The notes: a model not told the origin generated them from the letters alone. Counted from the stretch's first letter, positions 23,835 through 35,859 are shown. The stretch is DNA of 64,000 nucleotides from Isoetes taiwanensis (GCA_021234155.1 JAJEKV010000064.1:5392001-5456000); one strand, 5' to 3'. Translations and numbers: made by a program.

Positions 23835-24760
23835 CACTACAACATAATAGGGCATTTTTCGTCGGGTATAGCGTCAAACAAAGTGAGGCTATGCATGTTC
23901 TCAAAGGCCTGTTAAATGTCACGATAATGACGCTAAAAGTTCTATACTTTGATGTCGCATGGACGTCAACTTTTGCGTCAAGTATTGCGTCACGACTACA
24001 TAACGCAAAAATGACATAATGACTACATTTGTGGCAATTGCATAGCATGTTTGCGTTGAGCTTGTATCCAAGCTATTCAATAATTGCATCATATTTTGTA
24101 TCATATTAGTTTCGACACAATGACTGCATTTGTGGCAATTGTATACCATGTTTGTGTCGAGCTTATATCTAAGTTATTCAATATTTGTCTCCTATTTTTT
24201 GTCATATTAGTCTTAACACAATGACTACATTTGTAACTATAGCATGGACATTTATGTCAAAACTTATATTCAAGTTTGCCAACAACTGCGTCATATTTTA
24301 TATCATATTAGTCTCGATTATGCAACCAAATTGTTACACCATGTTGACGCATGTAGCTTGCATAGGTTGATATCCTTTGCATCAGATTTACAACTCTTAT
24401 TACACGTATATTTTTTTTTTATGGCAAACTAGTTTCCTTTTTGTAATAGTTGATTAACAAAATTGTGTCAAAGTTTAAGTCTTTTTGTAACATATGCATG
24501 CCAATTTTATAAGCACATAGGAGACCATTGTCAAATTTGTATCCATTATACCTTCACTTTATGTCCATTTGTGGCAATTCCACCTCTATTTTTTGTCATT
24601 TTATCTTTTCATTGATAGATTTATTTTTATTTTTATTTTGGGCAAATTTGTATTTGAGATGCTTTTTCTTGTGTTCATCCCAGATTGGTTTCATTCGAGT
24701 CTATAGTTGCATCATGCACAATCAACAAAGGAAGAAAAAATGAAAAGGAAGTAACTGCAC
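23835..24760 (+). repeat. CACTA left subterminal repeat region
   Basis: Repeated short words: AGCGTCA, TTTTGCGTCA, GACGTCAA and, every 100-130 bp, a longer phrase like GACACAATGACTACATTTGTGGCAATTG with TATTCAA and TCATATTAGT. The right side (35860-36400) carries complementary TGACGCAAAAA and TGACACAAA words. Confidence 0.6.
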
Positions 24761-25286
24761 CAATAGTGATAAGAAGATGAACCGTGATCAAGTTACTTGA
24801 CAAAAGGAACATTAAGATCAAATGGAAGATCATCTTACATTAGAGTACTTCTAACATTGATCAAAATAAATCCAATAGTTTCAGTTTAAAACACTTTCTA
24901 TCATGGATTATTTTCATTCCAGATTATCGTCATTGATAGAAGATGGACCTTTATCATTGGGACGATTGCGTTCTTCGTCTTCGCTAACCTATTTAAAAAA
25001 AAAGAAAAGAACTTGGTCAATTCTCAAATTATGCACCTATTTCAAACAAGTTATATGCCTCTATATTTTTGGATTTAACACAGATTCTAAGTAAGCTGCT
25101 TAAAACCACAATATTAGTAAGGCCATAAACATTGACTCTCTTGTAAACTTTGAATTTGAAAGTTGAGAATTTCTTGTATAATTCAGAGCATTTCTGTGGT
25201 TTTCATAGCACTTCAAAAGAGAAGGAAAAAGTTTGACCGATGGGCAGGCTTTTCTTTAAATTGCATATCTACATAGTAATATAAAC

Positions 25287-25461
25287 CTATTGCCTGCCAT
25301 AACTTTTACAGGGAGGAGCATAGGCAATGCTAAACAAAGTTGCAAAGCTTGGATCATCCACCCGTGTGCTTACAACATGCCTCGCCAATCCTTCCCATCT
25401 GCAAATACGCCAATTTGTCACCAATAAGGCTGTTTTTACCTCGTGAGGTAGTTTGGCAGGG
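25287..25461 (-). pseudogene. 3' half of an exon split by the chromovirus
   Basis: Minus-strand frame AKLPHEVKTALLVTN followed by RWEGLARHVVS, with a GTAAGC donor just after RHVV. It is the continuation of the frame at 30148-30273 when the gypsy element and one CAGGG are removed. The protein family is not recognised. Lying inside the CACTA, it may be a captured host gene fragment or part of a transposon gene. Confidence 0.4.
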
Positions 25462-25691
25462 TAAAATAGACACTTGACGTGGCACGCTATCTCATCACCC
25501 AACCACGAGACCTCAACTGAGACACAGCTGCCCCAGAGCTCTCCCTCGAGCTACTATATAGCGTGCACGCCCCTTTGGTCCATCTTTGGACCAAAGCCCC
25601 TCTCTGGACCATAGGCCCCATTTTGGACTAAAAGCCCTCTTTGGACCATAGGCCATCTTTGGACCATAGGCCACGTCCTTGGCATATAGCA
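25462..25691 (-). repeat. 3' LTR of chromovirus-type element
   Basis: On the minus strand begins TGCTATATGCC and ends TCTATTTTA. Contains repeats of TTGGACCATAGGCC. Six differences from the partner at 29918-30147. Confidence 0.88.
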
Positions 25692-25738
25692 TTCCCCCCC
25701 TCTTGACATTGCAGCAGTCCTCTGCTGCAAAAGGGTGT

Positions 25739-25990
25739 CTAAATACCTTTAGCCATCCGAGCATAATCCTTCCTTGGCCCTCGCTTAGGCCGGCTAGTAG
25801 AAGCCTGTGCTTGGACTTCCTCTTGTCCCTCGGCTTCCTTTGCTTTCCGATCTTTATATTCCCTAAGAATATCCGGATAAGCTTCTAAAACTTTGCCACG
25901 TACCCATGAAGCGTCCTCCAAAGGTTTGTGAGCGAACTTAACCAAATATTGTCTTGAACCACTAGTGGATTTTGTCTTCCAAAATTGTTT
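25739..25990 (-). mobile_element. Chromodomain of the gypsy integrase C-terminus
   Basis: The frame reads QYLVKFAHKPLEDASWVRG, then YPDILREYKDRK, matching the YLVKW..-..ATWE..-FPdlL-eF pattern of chromodomains that steer chromovirus integration to marked chromatin. The aromatic cage is altered (F for W in VKW; V for E after SW). A basic tail (STSRPKRGPRKDYARM) ends the polyprotein just before the polypurine tract. Confidence 0.6.
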
Positions 25991-26427
25991 CCTGATTCTA
26001 GAACTTTGGAAATACCAATCAATTCTGGCTACTTAACCTCTCAATTGGAGGTAAGTCTTTACCTTGATAAGCTTTTAGGAATCATACATTCACTATATCA
26101 TACATTTTCGAACATTGAGGCAATCATAATTGATATGCACTCTCCTTGACCACTTATAACTTGAAATGGTCCATGGAAATGGGGTTGACACTTAAGACCT
26201 TTCTTGCGCGCACCTTTCTTAAAGTGTCCTTTATGGATCCTCATCCATATCCAATCTCCTTTTTTAAAAACCATTGGCAGCTACCACTTAGATGATGTCT
26301 TGGCAAAATAATCCTGAGGATCTTGAATACGAGCTTGAAGCAAGTCCATAAGATCCTTATGCTCAATAACTAAATCATCAACATCGGGAACATCCTTACA
26401 CACTCCAAAAAGTGTGTTCCGCACAGA

Positions 26428-27190
26428 CTAACCATAGATGGTCTGAACATGTGTCATCTTTATGGTAGACTGATAGGCATTATTGTATACAAATTCAGTT
26501 ATAGGTAAATACTCTTTCGAATGACCTTGATGTTCCTTGACAAACCCTCTTATGATGGAACAAATAACCTTGTTCACCACCTCAAGTTGTCCATCAGTTG
26601 TAATAAAGAACCTTAACTTAGTTCTCAACTGCATAAGTAATGCCTTACAGAATTTACTGGTATACTTTGTATTATAATTAGATACAATACCTTTAGGCAA
26701 CCTATGTAGCCTAAACATCTTCTTGATAAAGAGCATAGCTGCAGTATAAGCTGTCAACTCATTCAAATTGTCCAAACAACCATCCAATTGCCAATATTCT
26801 TGCGAGGACTTGTGGAAAAACCGACAATAACATCTATAGCAATCGGCGTCCACTTCGCTTCCTGAATACGTAAGGATAAACGAACACCAAGAGGATTCTT
26901 GCTTGCTTTCTTTATCCATTGGCAAGTCACACAATGACTAATAGGAAGGAAGACATCTCTTTACAATCCAGACCACACAAAATATGGTTTAATCTTTGCC
27001 GAGATCACTCCCCCATGCCACAATGCCAAGAGGCATATCATGGACCTTCCTAAGAACAAATGGTCTAAGGTCACGAACAATGCATAGCTTTGGACCTTTG
27101 TATAAGAACCCATTAACGATCTTATACCCCTAAGCATTTCCACTTTGAACCAATAACCACATCTCCGTATAACCATGGTTGATGGCATAC
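26428..27190 (-). mobile_element. Integrase region of chromovirus-type element (broken)
   Basis: Upstream part: GFLYKGPKLCIVRDLRPFVL, then KVHDMPLGIVAWG in a shifted frame, corresponding to the zinc-binding region. Catalytic core: YTAAMLFIKKMFRLHRLPKG, then YTSKFCKALLMQL, TTDGQLEVVNKVI and HSKEYLPITEFVYNN. Usual catalytic-block residues are changed (NYNTKYTSKF for D-D-FTS-F), so it would not be functional. Confidence 0.75.
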
Positions 27191-27249
27191 AATGGCTCTT
27201 CCCAATGGATGGATTGTACTATAGAGAGAGAGAGAGAGAACAAACAACA

Positions 27250-28400
27250 AAATGTCAGCTTAAAGCGTCCGATACAACATTCTCTTTACCAAAACGATAG
27301 TCATTGGAGAAATCATATTGTTGCATAAAAACAACCCAGTTCACTTTCCTTTCCGAGCGTCTAATGCTTTGATGGTCAGTCAAAATATGAATCGTCGACC
27401 CTAAAAGATAGTGTCGCCCCACGTTCAAAGCATAAATGATAGCCAGAAATTCTTTATCATAAATACTAGATCTACTTTCCTTGTCAGATTACTTCCGACT
27501 TTCATAAGCAATAGGATGACCATCCTGCATCAAAACTGCGCCCAAAGCCATACCACTTGCATCAACACACAACAAGTAAGGTAGACCAAACTTTGTCAAA
27601 CGCAGAACAGGAGGATTAACCATGGCATCCTTTAAAACTTGGAAAGCAAACTGATGATTATGATGCCAGTGGAAAGGAACATCTTTTCATCGCAACAAAT
27701 ACAAATCTGAAGCTAAACGGGCAAAATTTTGTACAAACTTCCTACAATAACTGCATAAGCCCATAGAGGAACGCAATGCAGCAACTGAAGTAGGTACTGG
27801 CCAATCCACAATTGCTTGTACTTTACCGGAATCAACTTTAAGACCCTCAGCGCAAACAATATGACCCAAATATTCAATTTCCAATTGGAAAAAGATACTT
27901 TTCTTAAAATTAAGAGTAATAGACTCCTCCCTTAACCGACGGAAAACCTCCCGCAAATGCAAGTGATGATCTTCCTCGGACTTACTAAAAACTAATATGT
28001 CATCAAAGAACACGACAACGTAAACGCCATGCACATCTTCAAATATTCGCCCCATTAGCCTCACAAAAGAAGCTGGCGCATTTGTAAGTCCAAATGGCAT
28101 GACCAAAAACTCATAATGACCAAAGGTTATCCTAAACGCAGTCTTATGAACATCTTCAGGTGCAACCTTAAGTTGCCACTACCCTAACTTAAGATCAAGA
28201 CGGCTAAAAACTTTGGCACCTTGGAACTTTGGCGCCAAAAACTATCTTTTTCTCTTGACCAATAAGACAGGAGCACCAAAAGGTGAAAAACTATAGCGGA
28301 TCAATCCAGCTTGCTGGAACTCCTCAAGTTGGCGCCGAATCTTTGTTTGTGGCCATGCATTCTCTAAGGAAGAGCTTGATTAGGTAAGTCTTGTCCAGGA
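27250..28400 (-). mobile_element. Reverse transcriptase/RNase H region of chromovirus-type element
   Basis: RT blocks in order: QAGLIRYSFSPFGAPVLLVK, KVAPEDVHKTAFRITFGHYE, MPFGLTNAPASFVRLM, then VVFFDDILVFSKS with FFDD in place of the usual YxDD, and YLGHIVCAEGLKV. RNase H/connection traces follow (HILTDHQSIRR, WVVFMQQYDFSNDY, GKENVVSDALS). Several stops and frame changes. Confidence 0.85.
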
Positions 28401-28409
28401 AGAAGACAA

Positions 28410-29380
28410 AATATTGCAAAAAGACAGTTTGACACTCATTCAATGGAGATGCACTAGACTTAGGACGCAAAACCACCAACTACACAGAACGAGTTTTCAA
28501 TGCCAAACGTTTTAAACTATTGGAATGGGTTTAGAATAATTGTTTTTTTTTTCAACAACATCAAAGGTTCTCACTCCCGCTAGCCAAGGCTAACCCAAGG
28601 GTACAAGTAACCCAATCAACTAAAGGATTAAACTTGTAACACCCATTCCTTAGTGACAACCTAAGCATCACCAACCACAACTGTACACCAGAGGGAGACT
28701 GCCCTGCATTACAAGACAAAATAAAATACCAAGACAACTAAATCCTACTGACCTTGAGGATATTGTGGATCTAATAGATAACTTAGGCAATCCAGAACCC
28801 AAATATTCTACTTAGCCAGAATGCTTTTCTGTTGCTACTTCTATCATGAAGAGTCTAATGCCAGACCCCTATGCTCATGCCACTTTTGTCCCCTTTTCCT
28901 TGAGAATAGACATATATATGTTTTATGTCTCAAAGGGAGCATCAAGGGAAACATGAGGGTCTTTGGTGTGAGAGAATAGTCCAAAAAAAATTGGTACCAA
29001 CTATCATGTCCTCCTTTAAGCATGGGCTTTTGAGTTGTAAGTCAACCAACATGCTTGACCTTAATATAGACGTGCTATTATTGTCTTTGTAGGCATGAAG
29101 GCCCCCTTTGGTATTTAAAGCACCACAAGCAATACACGAGCTATTATTGTCTTTGTACAAAAGGCCCCCCTTTATTGACATCCTTTATGTGCCTTTATTC
29201 CTATCTTTTAATTTTTATCTTCATGTCATATCTTTTAACTTTGATATGGCAAGCTTTGAACACTCACGTAAAGACGTAAAGACGTCTTTGGCCTAGACTA
29301 TTCCCTATTCCTTATGAATTAGTCTACCCCTTTGCCATCAAAAGAAATACTTTGCCACCAAAAAGGAATACGTGCCCTTA

Positions 29381-29418
<38 letters not shown>

Positions 29419-29904
29419 TTTAAAAACCCAATAGAGGATCCCCTTTGTGGACAATCTTTTCTCACCTTTATTCATAACGCATAACTTTTTCCTTTATGTC
29501 ATGAGGTAACTTTCATGGCATATACTTGTTCTAGAGTGTGTCGTCTAAATGAGATATGACACAAACTTGGCCTTGGCCGTTCCTTATCTATACTATTAAC
29601 ATCCACACATTCCTTAAGATTATTGCCTTTTTAAGAATATCGCCACAAGGTCATAAACCAAGGGACATATTTTAAGTACTTTAAGACAAAAACCTCATTA
29701 TCTTACATGCATAGCTCTATGCTTGCCAAGGCCAGAACCCAGCTACAAAGCATATAGCTTAGCCATACTAGAATTCATACTCGTTGCCAAACACAAGTCG
29801 GGATCCACAAAATCCACAACAGAACAACCATGAGTATGCCTTGCTTGGAGTTACTTGTGTAAGCACCAATCCCATCTCTAATGAAACACCCATCGAAACC
29901 TAAC
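28410..29904. other. Chromovirus 5' interior lacking recognisable gag; poly-T tract
   Basis: About 1.5 kb between the primer-binding site and RT shows no gag, protease or zinc-knuckle motif. It contains a run of more than 30 T (about 29380-29417), a 9-T run at 28542, and a repeated phrase GCTATTATTGTCTTTGTA...AAGGCCCCC (29074 and 29141). It may be a secondary insertion that replaced gag. Confidence 0.4.
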
Positions 29905-29917
29905 GCTCTGATACCAC

Positions 29918-30147
29918 TAAAACAGACACTTGACGTGGCACGCTATCTCACCACCCAACCACGAGACCTCAATTGAGACACAGCTGCCCCAGAGCTCTCC
30001 CCCGAGCTACTATATAGCGTGCACGCCCCTTTGGTCCATCTTTGGACCAAAGCCCCTCTCTGGACCATAGGCCCCCTTTTGGACTAAAAGCCCTTTTTGG
30101 ACCATAGGCCATCTTTGGACCATAGGCCACGTCCTTGGCATATAGCA
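29918..30147 (-). repeat. 5' LTR of chromovirus-type element
   Basis: Partner of 25462-25691. Ends (minus strand) TCTGTTTTA, then one base before the primer-binding site. Flanked on the right by the target duplication CAGGG. Confidence 0.88.
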
Positions 30148-30273
30148 CAGGGCTCAAGGCAGCCGCAGATTCAAATTTGGAGCTAGAGTACTTCTTGTGG
30201 ACAACCGTAAGCTTGTTTTTCTCTGGATCGCCACCTCCTCTATTGAGGCCAATTATCATGCTAGACCATTCTC
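30148..30273 (-). pseudogene. 5' half of the exon split by the chromovirus
   Basis: After an acceptor (ATATTGCAG) the minus frame reads EWSSMIIGLNRGGGDPEKNK, then LTVVHKKYSSSKFESAAALS, and reaches the target duplication in frame with 25461-25287. Open reading across the join after removing the element argues the exon was intact when the gypsy element inserted. No family recognised. Confidence 0.4.
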
Positions 30274-30399
30274 TGCAATATTCAATCAATGAGACAAAAG
30301 AACACAGACCTGCATCTTGTAATGAAATTCTTTGATTTTGAATGAAATCTGTACCTGATTCAAGAAGGTGCATGAAACAAGAAAAAAAGAGGATCTATG

Positions 30400-32625
30400 A
30401 ACCAAATGCATTAAAATCAACAAGGAAAAAGAGGAAATAAGGCACAGAGCTGCCAGAAATTCAGGGCAATATGCAGAGCCGGATTTGTCTATCTTCGAAG
30501 ACAAGGAACACGATTTTTATGCGTTCAACCTAATATCTACATCTAGAATGAAATATAGCTAAAACTAACAGACCATGCTGAGACTTAGATTAGTTTGTCT
30601 TTCAGACATAAAAAAGGAAAGCGCGGAACCGACCTTGTTGGCATGCAGAAAAGCATGTAAATAGCCGATTGAAAACTGGAGCCGATTGTAAATAGCCGAT
30701 TGGAAACTGATCACTGCACTTCTTCACCTGTTACAGAAGCAGAGCTTTATTTTTTTTCATTACTTCCGGACGACCTGGGATGGAAACCAGAAGGCACAAA
30801 ATGGGGATTGAAACCAGATGGCTGAATAAAATCATCCGAGATTGTGAAGAAGGTCGGAAAGGGCTAGCCATAGCTGAAAGGGAAAGATAGAGGCTATGAC
30901 GTGAGCAAACAGGAGGCGGAAAGGGAAGCCATGCTGCCATAGCCAAAATAGGACGTCGCATACAGGAGGCGGGAAGAGGGGACAAACAGGAAGGCAGAAA
31001 ACAGAAATAGATGGGGTAAAATCAGGGCAGTCAATGTTGATCTAAGCCGTTCATTTAGGGCAAATAGGATCTCAAGACCCGGATCGCAATCTGAACCGCT
31101 CATCTGAACGGCCGGCTTTAATTCAATTATAACATACCTAACTTTTGAATTTCACTGTAATGTTGCCAAATTATAAAATAAAAGGAGTAAGGTTTTGTAA
31201 TGGTTAGGCCAAAAAAGGGGATGGGCTTATTTTATTTTATTTTTTTGTTAAAAAGCAATGGTTTTAGAATGGAGTGTATCCCTGTGTGTTGCCCGAGCAT
31301 TAATCATAGTTTAATGGATTACCATTACATGCAAACAAGGATATAGACAATACCCATGGATGTCAAGTTAGAACCATAATTTCTGTACACTATGCTAGAC
31401 ATTGACTCCAATTTCTGATTAGATTGTAATAATAAAATAAGAATTTCGTTTCCTCATGATTAGACAAATGTTCATATCAAGTTGGGATCCTCATGCATTA
31501 GAGCCCAATTATGATGAAACAACGTTTGGGAGACAAATTTCCTTAAAATACAAGGGTACTAGAAGAAGATATTTGCATGGCCAAGTTCCCCATAATGGGA
31601 TGATAGTCCAAATATCCTTGTGGTATTTAGACCATTAAAGATGATATCCTTTGAATAAACAAGTGCCTAACACGGGTGAGAGAAAGAATATATCTGAAAG
31701 TAGTATAATTTTAGGAGAATATTTTAGTGAAACATAGGGGTAGTCAGATGGTGCCTAAGCCAACCTTTACTAGAGAAAGACCAGTGGCAAACATGCCTTA
31801 TACTCGACAAAGGCGCATGCATGAAAATCAAGCATGATAAACGTAAATATGAAAAAACCCCATTTTCTTTAAGTAAAAGGACATGGGAACCAAATGGCAT
31901 ACCCCATGTTTAGTCAAACGCTCTCGTAACTTCTCATGTTTCTAAAGATTGCACCGATTTGCTATGCCATGCACCAAAGGGTCAGGTTGTATGCTCCATA
32001 TTCTAGATCCCCGGCACCGGGGTAGGTATTTGGAGAAATTGAGGTGCACTAGAGTCATCATTCTGAGTCCATTGCCAGAGCCAATTCACAGTTGTGGAGT
32101 AGGGGAGATGCCCGTCCGTCACTAGGGCCTTCAAAGAGGACTTTTGGCGCAAGTTGCTTCTGGGGGGTTTTAAGGATCCCTCTTCTGATGTCCACATCCT
32201 CCCTTTATGTCATGACACGGTGCAAGGCCCTGATCAAATCTGACTAGGATATGGCCTCCGAAACGTAAACCCTATATGTTGCTGAGTTCTTGAAATGTTT
32301 ACATTTTGGAGGTTGAGTGTTGGTCATTTGCACTAGGGACATGCCTGAGAAGTTGCAGTTGAAAATGCGAAGCAGCACGAACTGACGGAATGGAGTTTGG
32401 ATCTATCCTCCTATTTGTTGAAAGTCTACACTCTGTATGTGGCTTGCTGTTTTTCTGTGACAGTTCATTGACAAAATCCACTTTGAACTCATTTTTCTCC
32501 ATCATCTCAATTCCAAACCAGACCAAGTTTTTTCCCACATGTTCTTACGACTTTTCTTGATATTCATTTCAAAAATAATCCAAAACTATTGAGTAAAACA
32601 CGAGTTATTATCATTTGAGCGTGGC
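30400..32625. other. CACTA interior, no gene recognised
   Basis: Minus-strand frames at 30731-31103 share near-repeated phrases but no domain. A promoter-like AT-rich region lies at 31130-31260. Nothing is supported in 31260-32625. Confidence 0.3.
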
Positions 32626-32990
32626 ATTTTGGAGCCTAGGTGGCATGTTTGAGCCACCTTGATATGTTGGAGCCAAGATGGCATGTTGGAGCCCACGTGG
32701 CACGTTTTGAGCCACCTTGGCATGTTTGAGCCACCTTGGTATGTTGGAGCCTAGTTTTCATGTTGGAGCTTGCATGGCATGTTTGAGCCACCTTGGCATG
32801 TTTGAGACTAGGTCGCATGTTGGAGCCCGCATGGCATGTTTGAGCCAGCTTGGCATGTTTATGAGTAGGCCGCATGTTGGAGCCTAGGCGGCATGTTGGA
32901 GCCCACGTGGCATGTTTGAGCCACCTTGGCATGTCGGAGCCTAGGTGGCATGTTTGAGCCTAGGTCGCATGTTGGAGCCTAGGTGGCATG
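32626..32990 (+). repeat. ~20-bp minisatellite
   Basis: About 18 imperfect copies of GGCATGTTGGAGCC(TAGGT/CACCTT), unit about 20 bp. The array makes a spurious repetitive minus-strand frame. It ends inside the GGCATG word at the exact point where LINE coding sequence begins. Confidence 0.85.
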
Positions 32991-33998
32991 CCGGTCCTCT
33001 TGTATGGGGCAGAAGTATGGGGTCCGGTGATATCCCTCAACACCTGGAATGACCTCGAGCAGGTGCAGAAAGCCTTCTTGGCACGAGCCCTTGGGATAAA
33101 GTCCACTGTTCCATACCAGATCCTACTACAGGAGACAGGTTTTCTACCCTTTCAACGGGCTGCATTGAAACGCCATATCATTTACTTTCAGAAGGTGGCT
33201 GCCATGGGCGATACACGTTTGCTCAACCTTGCTTTGGCCATGGCGATGGGTCCTCAACGCCTGAAAACTTGCTAGAAGGACAAGCAAGGTCAGTGGTTCT
33301 CATGCTGGGGGGTACAGGCAAACAGATGCGTACAGGTACGGACAAAGAAAGATCACAAGGCACTTAAGCTGTACCTAGATGCTACTTTCCTTCGCAAGCT
33401 CTGGAATGCAGGTGCTCTGACGCACGTTAAGCTGGCACACTATCAGCAGCAAGTCAATCCTAGACTCACGAGAGGCCCACACCAGTACTTGTACACCCAT
33501 TTGGCCATGAAGAAGCGCAGACTTATAGCTTCCTTTCGCACGGGTGTGCATCGTCTCCGCATTGAGACAAGACGTTAGGCTCGGGAAGCACAGGAGGAAA
33601 GGCTTTGCCAGTGTTGCCACCAGGGCGCCATTGAGGAGATGCCCTCCAGATCTGCCCAGTGTTTGCCCATATCCAAGAGCGATATGTTTAATTACTAGTA
33701 CCTGGCCAACCGTTGCATGAATTATTGAATACAGCGTCAGTGGGTTTGTTGGGGTCATAGCTCCAGGAGGTTATAGATGCACGAACTCAGTTGTGTCCTC
33801 TGGGACAGTATTGAACTGTCCTATACAATTGTACAGCATGCCAGCATCCTTATTACTGCTAAGGTTTTTCCCTTAAAAACCTTTCAGGGCGGGGGCTTTT
33901 TAATCCTGACAGTAATACACTTGCTGCTCTCTTTTTGTTTGGGTCCCATAGGCCAATTGGTCTCTCGTGGACGATAAAAAATCTATTCTATTCTAAGT
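32988..33998 (+). mobile_element. LINE 3' end (post-RT region and 3' UTR)
   Basis: MPVLLYGAEVWGPVISLNTW opens the conserved region downstream of plant LINE reverse transcriptase, followed by FLARALGIKSTVPYQILLQE. After a stop (33273) comes a decayed stretch (SFRTGVHRLRIETRR) and a degraded C-terminal zinc-knuckle region. The 3' UTR ends GGTCCCATAGGCCAATTGG, then CTCGTGGACG and a short TCTATTCTATTC tail. A related 3' end lies at 57340-57412. It is 5'-truncated at the minisatellite. Confidence 0.75.
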
Positions 33999-35719
33999 TG
34001 ATTTTCATGCAATTTGATTAGCTATAGAAGACCTAAGAATGGTTTTTCGGCAACCGATGTTAGGGTTAGGTTGTGCTTAGGGCGGCGGCAGGCGCCCGTC
34101 CATCGTGCAGAGCAAAGAATCCTCACATTTCTGCTGGAGGAGTGGTCGGAAATCATCCTTGACCACTGGCTTCTATGTTTCTGTAGTTTTTTCGTGGATT
34201 GGAGCATGCTGCTGAGCCCCAACGATTCAGACCTGTGGCAAAGGGGTTTATTTCGAGCTCGCCTTAGCTCTGAAGATTCCTTAAGCACAAGACCCTGAGG
34301 TTAGAACAATCGCATGTCTCCTTCCTACGTTTTAACTAGAATGGGAAGCCAATCATGCATCGACAGGGCGTGCTTTGTTAGCTCTGTTCTTGCTACGGAG
34401 GAGCCCAAATCATAATGGTATGCTTTATTCCCTTTCTGGATGTGTGCCTTGGGCCAGATTTCTTTCTCAGATTTAGACTGGATATGCTGCACTCACTGTA
34501 GCTTAGACGACTGCACTCACTGTAGCAAGGATTCGTTGCACCCACTGCAGCTTAGGGGGTACTAGACGGCTGCAGGCTGTATAGCAAGGATCTGCTGCAC
34601 TTATTGCAGCTTAGGGACTTCAACTTATCTGGATTATTCGGTTTCACTCCGGACAGATGCTAGAGCAATACCATTTGATTGTGTTTCCCGTTTTAAACAT
34701 GGAAGGACATTTTCTGTTCAAAGATCATGTGTTATTGCGTTAGGTTTCAGTTGGGGCAAGCAAGAAGAAATGTGCAATCCTAGTCCTGATGTTCACTACT
34801 GCATTAGATTCAGTTTGGGGTATATCACATTTCTTATCTGCTACAGACTGGGCTCACCAAGATGAGTGCGTTGGAATTATTCAGCCGGCATATAAGGTAT
34901 GATTCTTGCAGTAGTCTATCTGGTGGTGGAGTAGTTTTGGAATATATTTAGTGTGCTGGTCCTTGAGCAGTCCCCTCTGGGTTTAGCCCTGATTGTTATA
35001 GATGTGATGGCATGTAACTTGGATGGAGCTTAGTTCTTTCATGTTGACCCTCTTTCATCCCAGCTGAAAGGAGGTGTGGATTTCAGAAGAGTGCATCATG
35101 AAAGCAATCTGCCTGAAGGCAAGTGATTCTAGGAGAACATTGGACGGGAGGCCACATGCTCTTACAGCTGCTAGCAGGTTGAATGGTGGGTTATGAGCCA
35201 GCCAGTGGTGGGGGGCTTTAGTTTAACTTTTTCATCCAGTTGGTAGAGCGTAGGAAAGAGGAAACCCATTGCAAGTGTTCATGGGCAGTGAAGTGAATGT
35301 GGACCATCCCATTGGGGAGAGGCCTCTGCATCTATATCTTAAAGAAGAAGGTGAGAATAACACTCTTAAGTACGAGAAATTGGAAAAAGCGTTTTATTCT
35401 TCCAGTAGTACTGTGATATAGATAGTGTATGGGCCGAGTTAACGCGAGGGATGAAGCTTCCACTTTGTTTGTTCTTGTCCACTGCATTTTCGGAGGCGGA
35501 TCTTAAAGGGGTCTCATCTTCAGGTATATCAGGATCAGTCTGATAGATGGATTATTGTAATGGTGCTTCTACATTTTATTCCATACCTGGGTGGATTGTG
35601 CTGAAATGTTTAGGCTATCAGGCTACTATGGAGCCAGAAATAAATGTATTTACATATTATATTATTAATAAAAACATAAAAATCTTGCCTTCAAAAAAAA
35701 AAAAGACCTATGAACATAT
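33999..35719. other. CACTA interior: CTGCA-rich repeats and an A-tailed stretch
   Basis: No gene recognised. At 34486-34616 the phrase CTGCACTCACTGTAGCTTAG and variants recur about five times, each partly self-complementary. At 35664-35703 AATAAAAACATAAAAATC and then 12-13 A suggest a polyadenylated retroposed sequence ending here, of unknown origin. A short TATGAACA duplication follows. Confidence 0.35.
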
Positions 35720-35859
35720 GAACACATAAATATTGGTTATAATGTTTATGTAATACTTTTAATGTTATTTATACATTTATCATATTATCATTAAAACCAT
35801 GCTAGTCTAATTAAATACTATAAAATGTTTATTTGCAAGGTTGTTTCCCTCATACTAGC

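Larger units (their letters stand above)
25462..30147 (-). mobile_element. Ty3/gypsy chromovirus-type element with both LTRs
   Basis: Two 230-bp LTRs (25462-25691 and 29918-30147, about 97% identical) enclose a minus-strand element. Target duplication CAGGG lies at 25457-25461 and 30148-30152. The primer-binding site is TGGTATCAGAGC on the minus strand (29905-29916), and a polypurine tract (AAGAGGGGGGGAA) abuts the left LTR. Minus-strand pol order is RT, RNase H, integrase, C-terminal chromodomain, which places it among chromoviruses. No gag, zinc knuckle or protease is recognised in the 1.5 kb before RT, and pol has many stops and shifts, so it is defective. LTR identity suggests fairly recent insertion. 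Confidence 0.88.

Noticed and set aside
25513-25764. Similar minus-strand frames at 25513-25764 and 29969-30373
   Set aside because: Both are translations of the chromovirus LTR repeats; only the 30148-30273 part was kept as a possible exon.
32636-32932. 98-codon minus-strand repetitive 'protein'
   Set aside because: It is a translation of the 20-bp minisatellite (unit near a multiple of three), not a gene.
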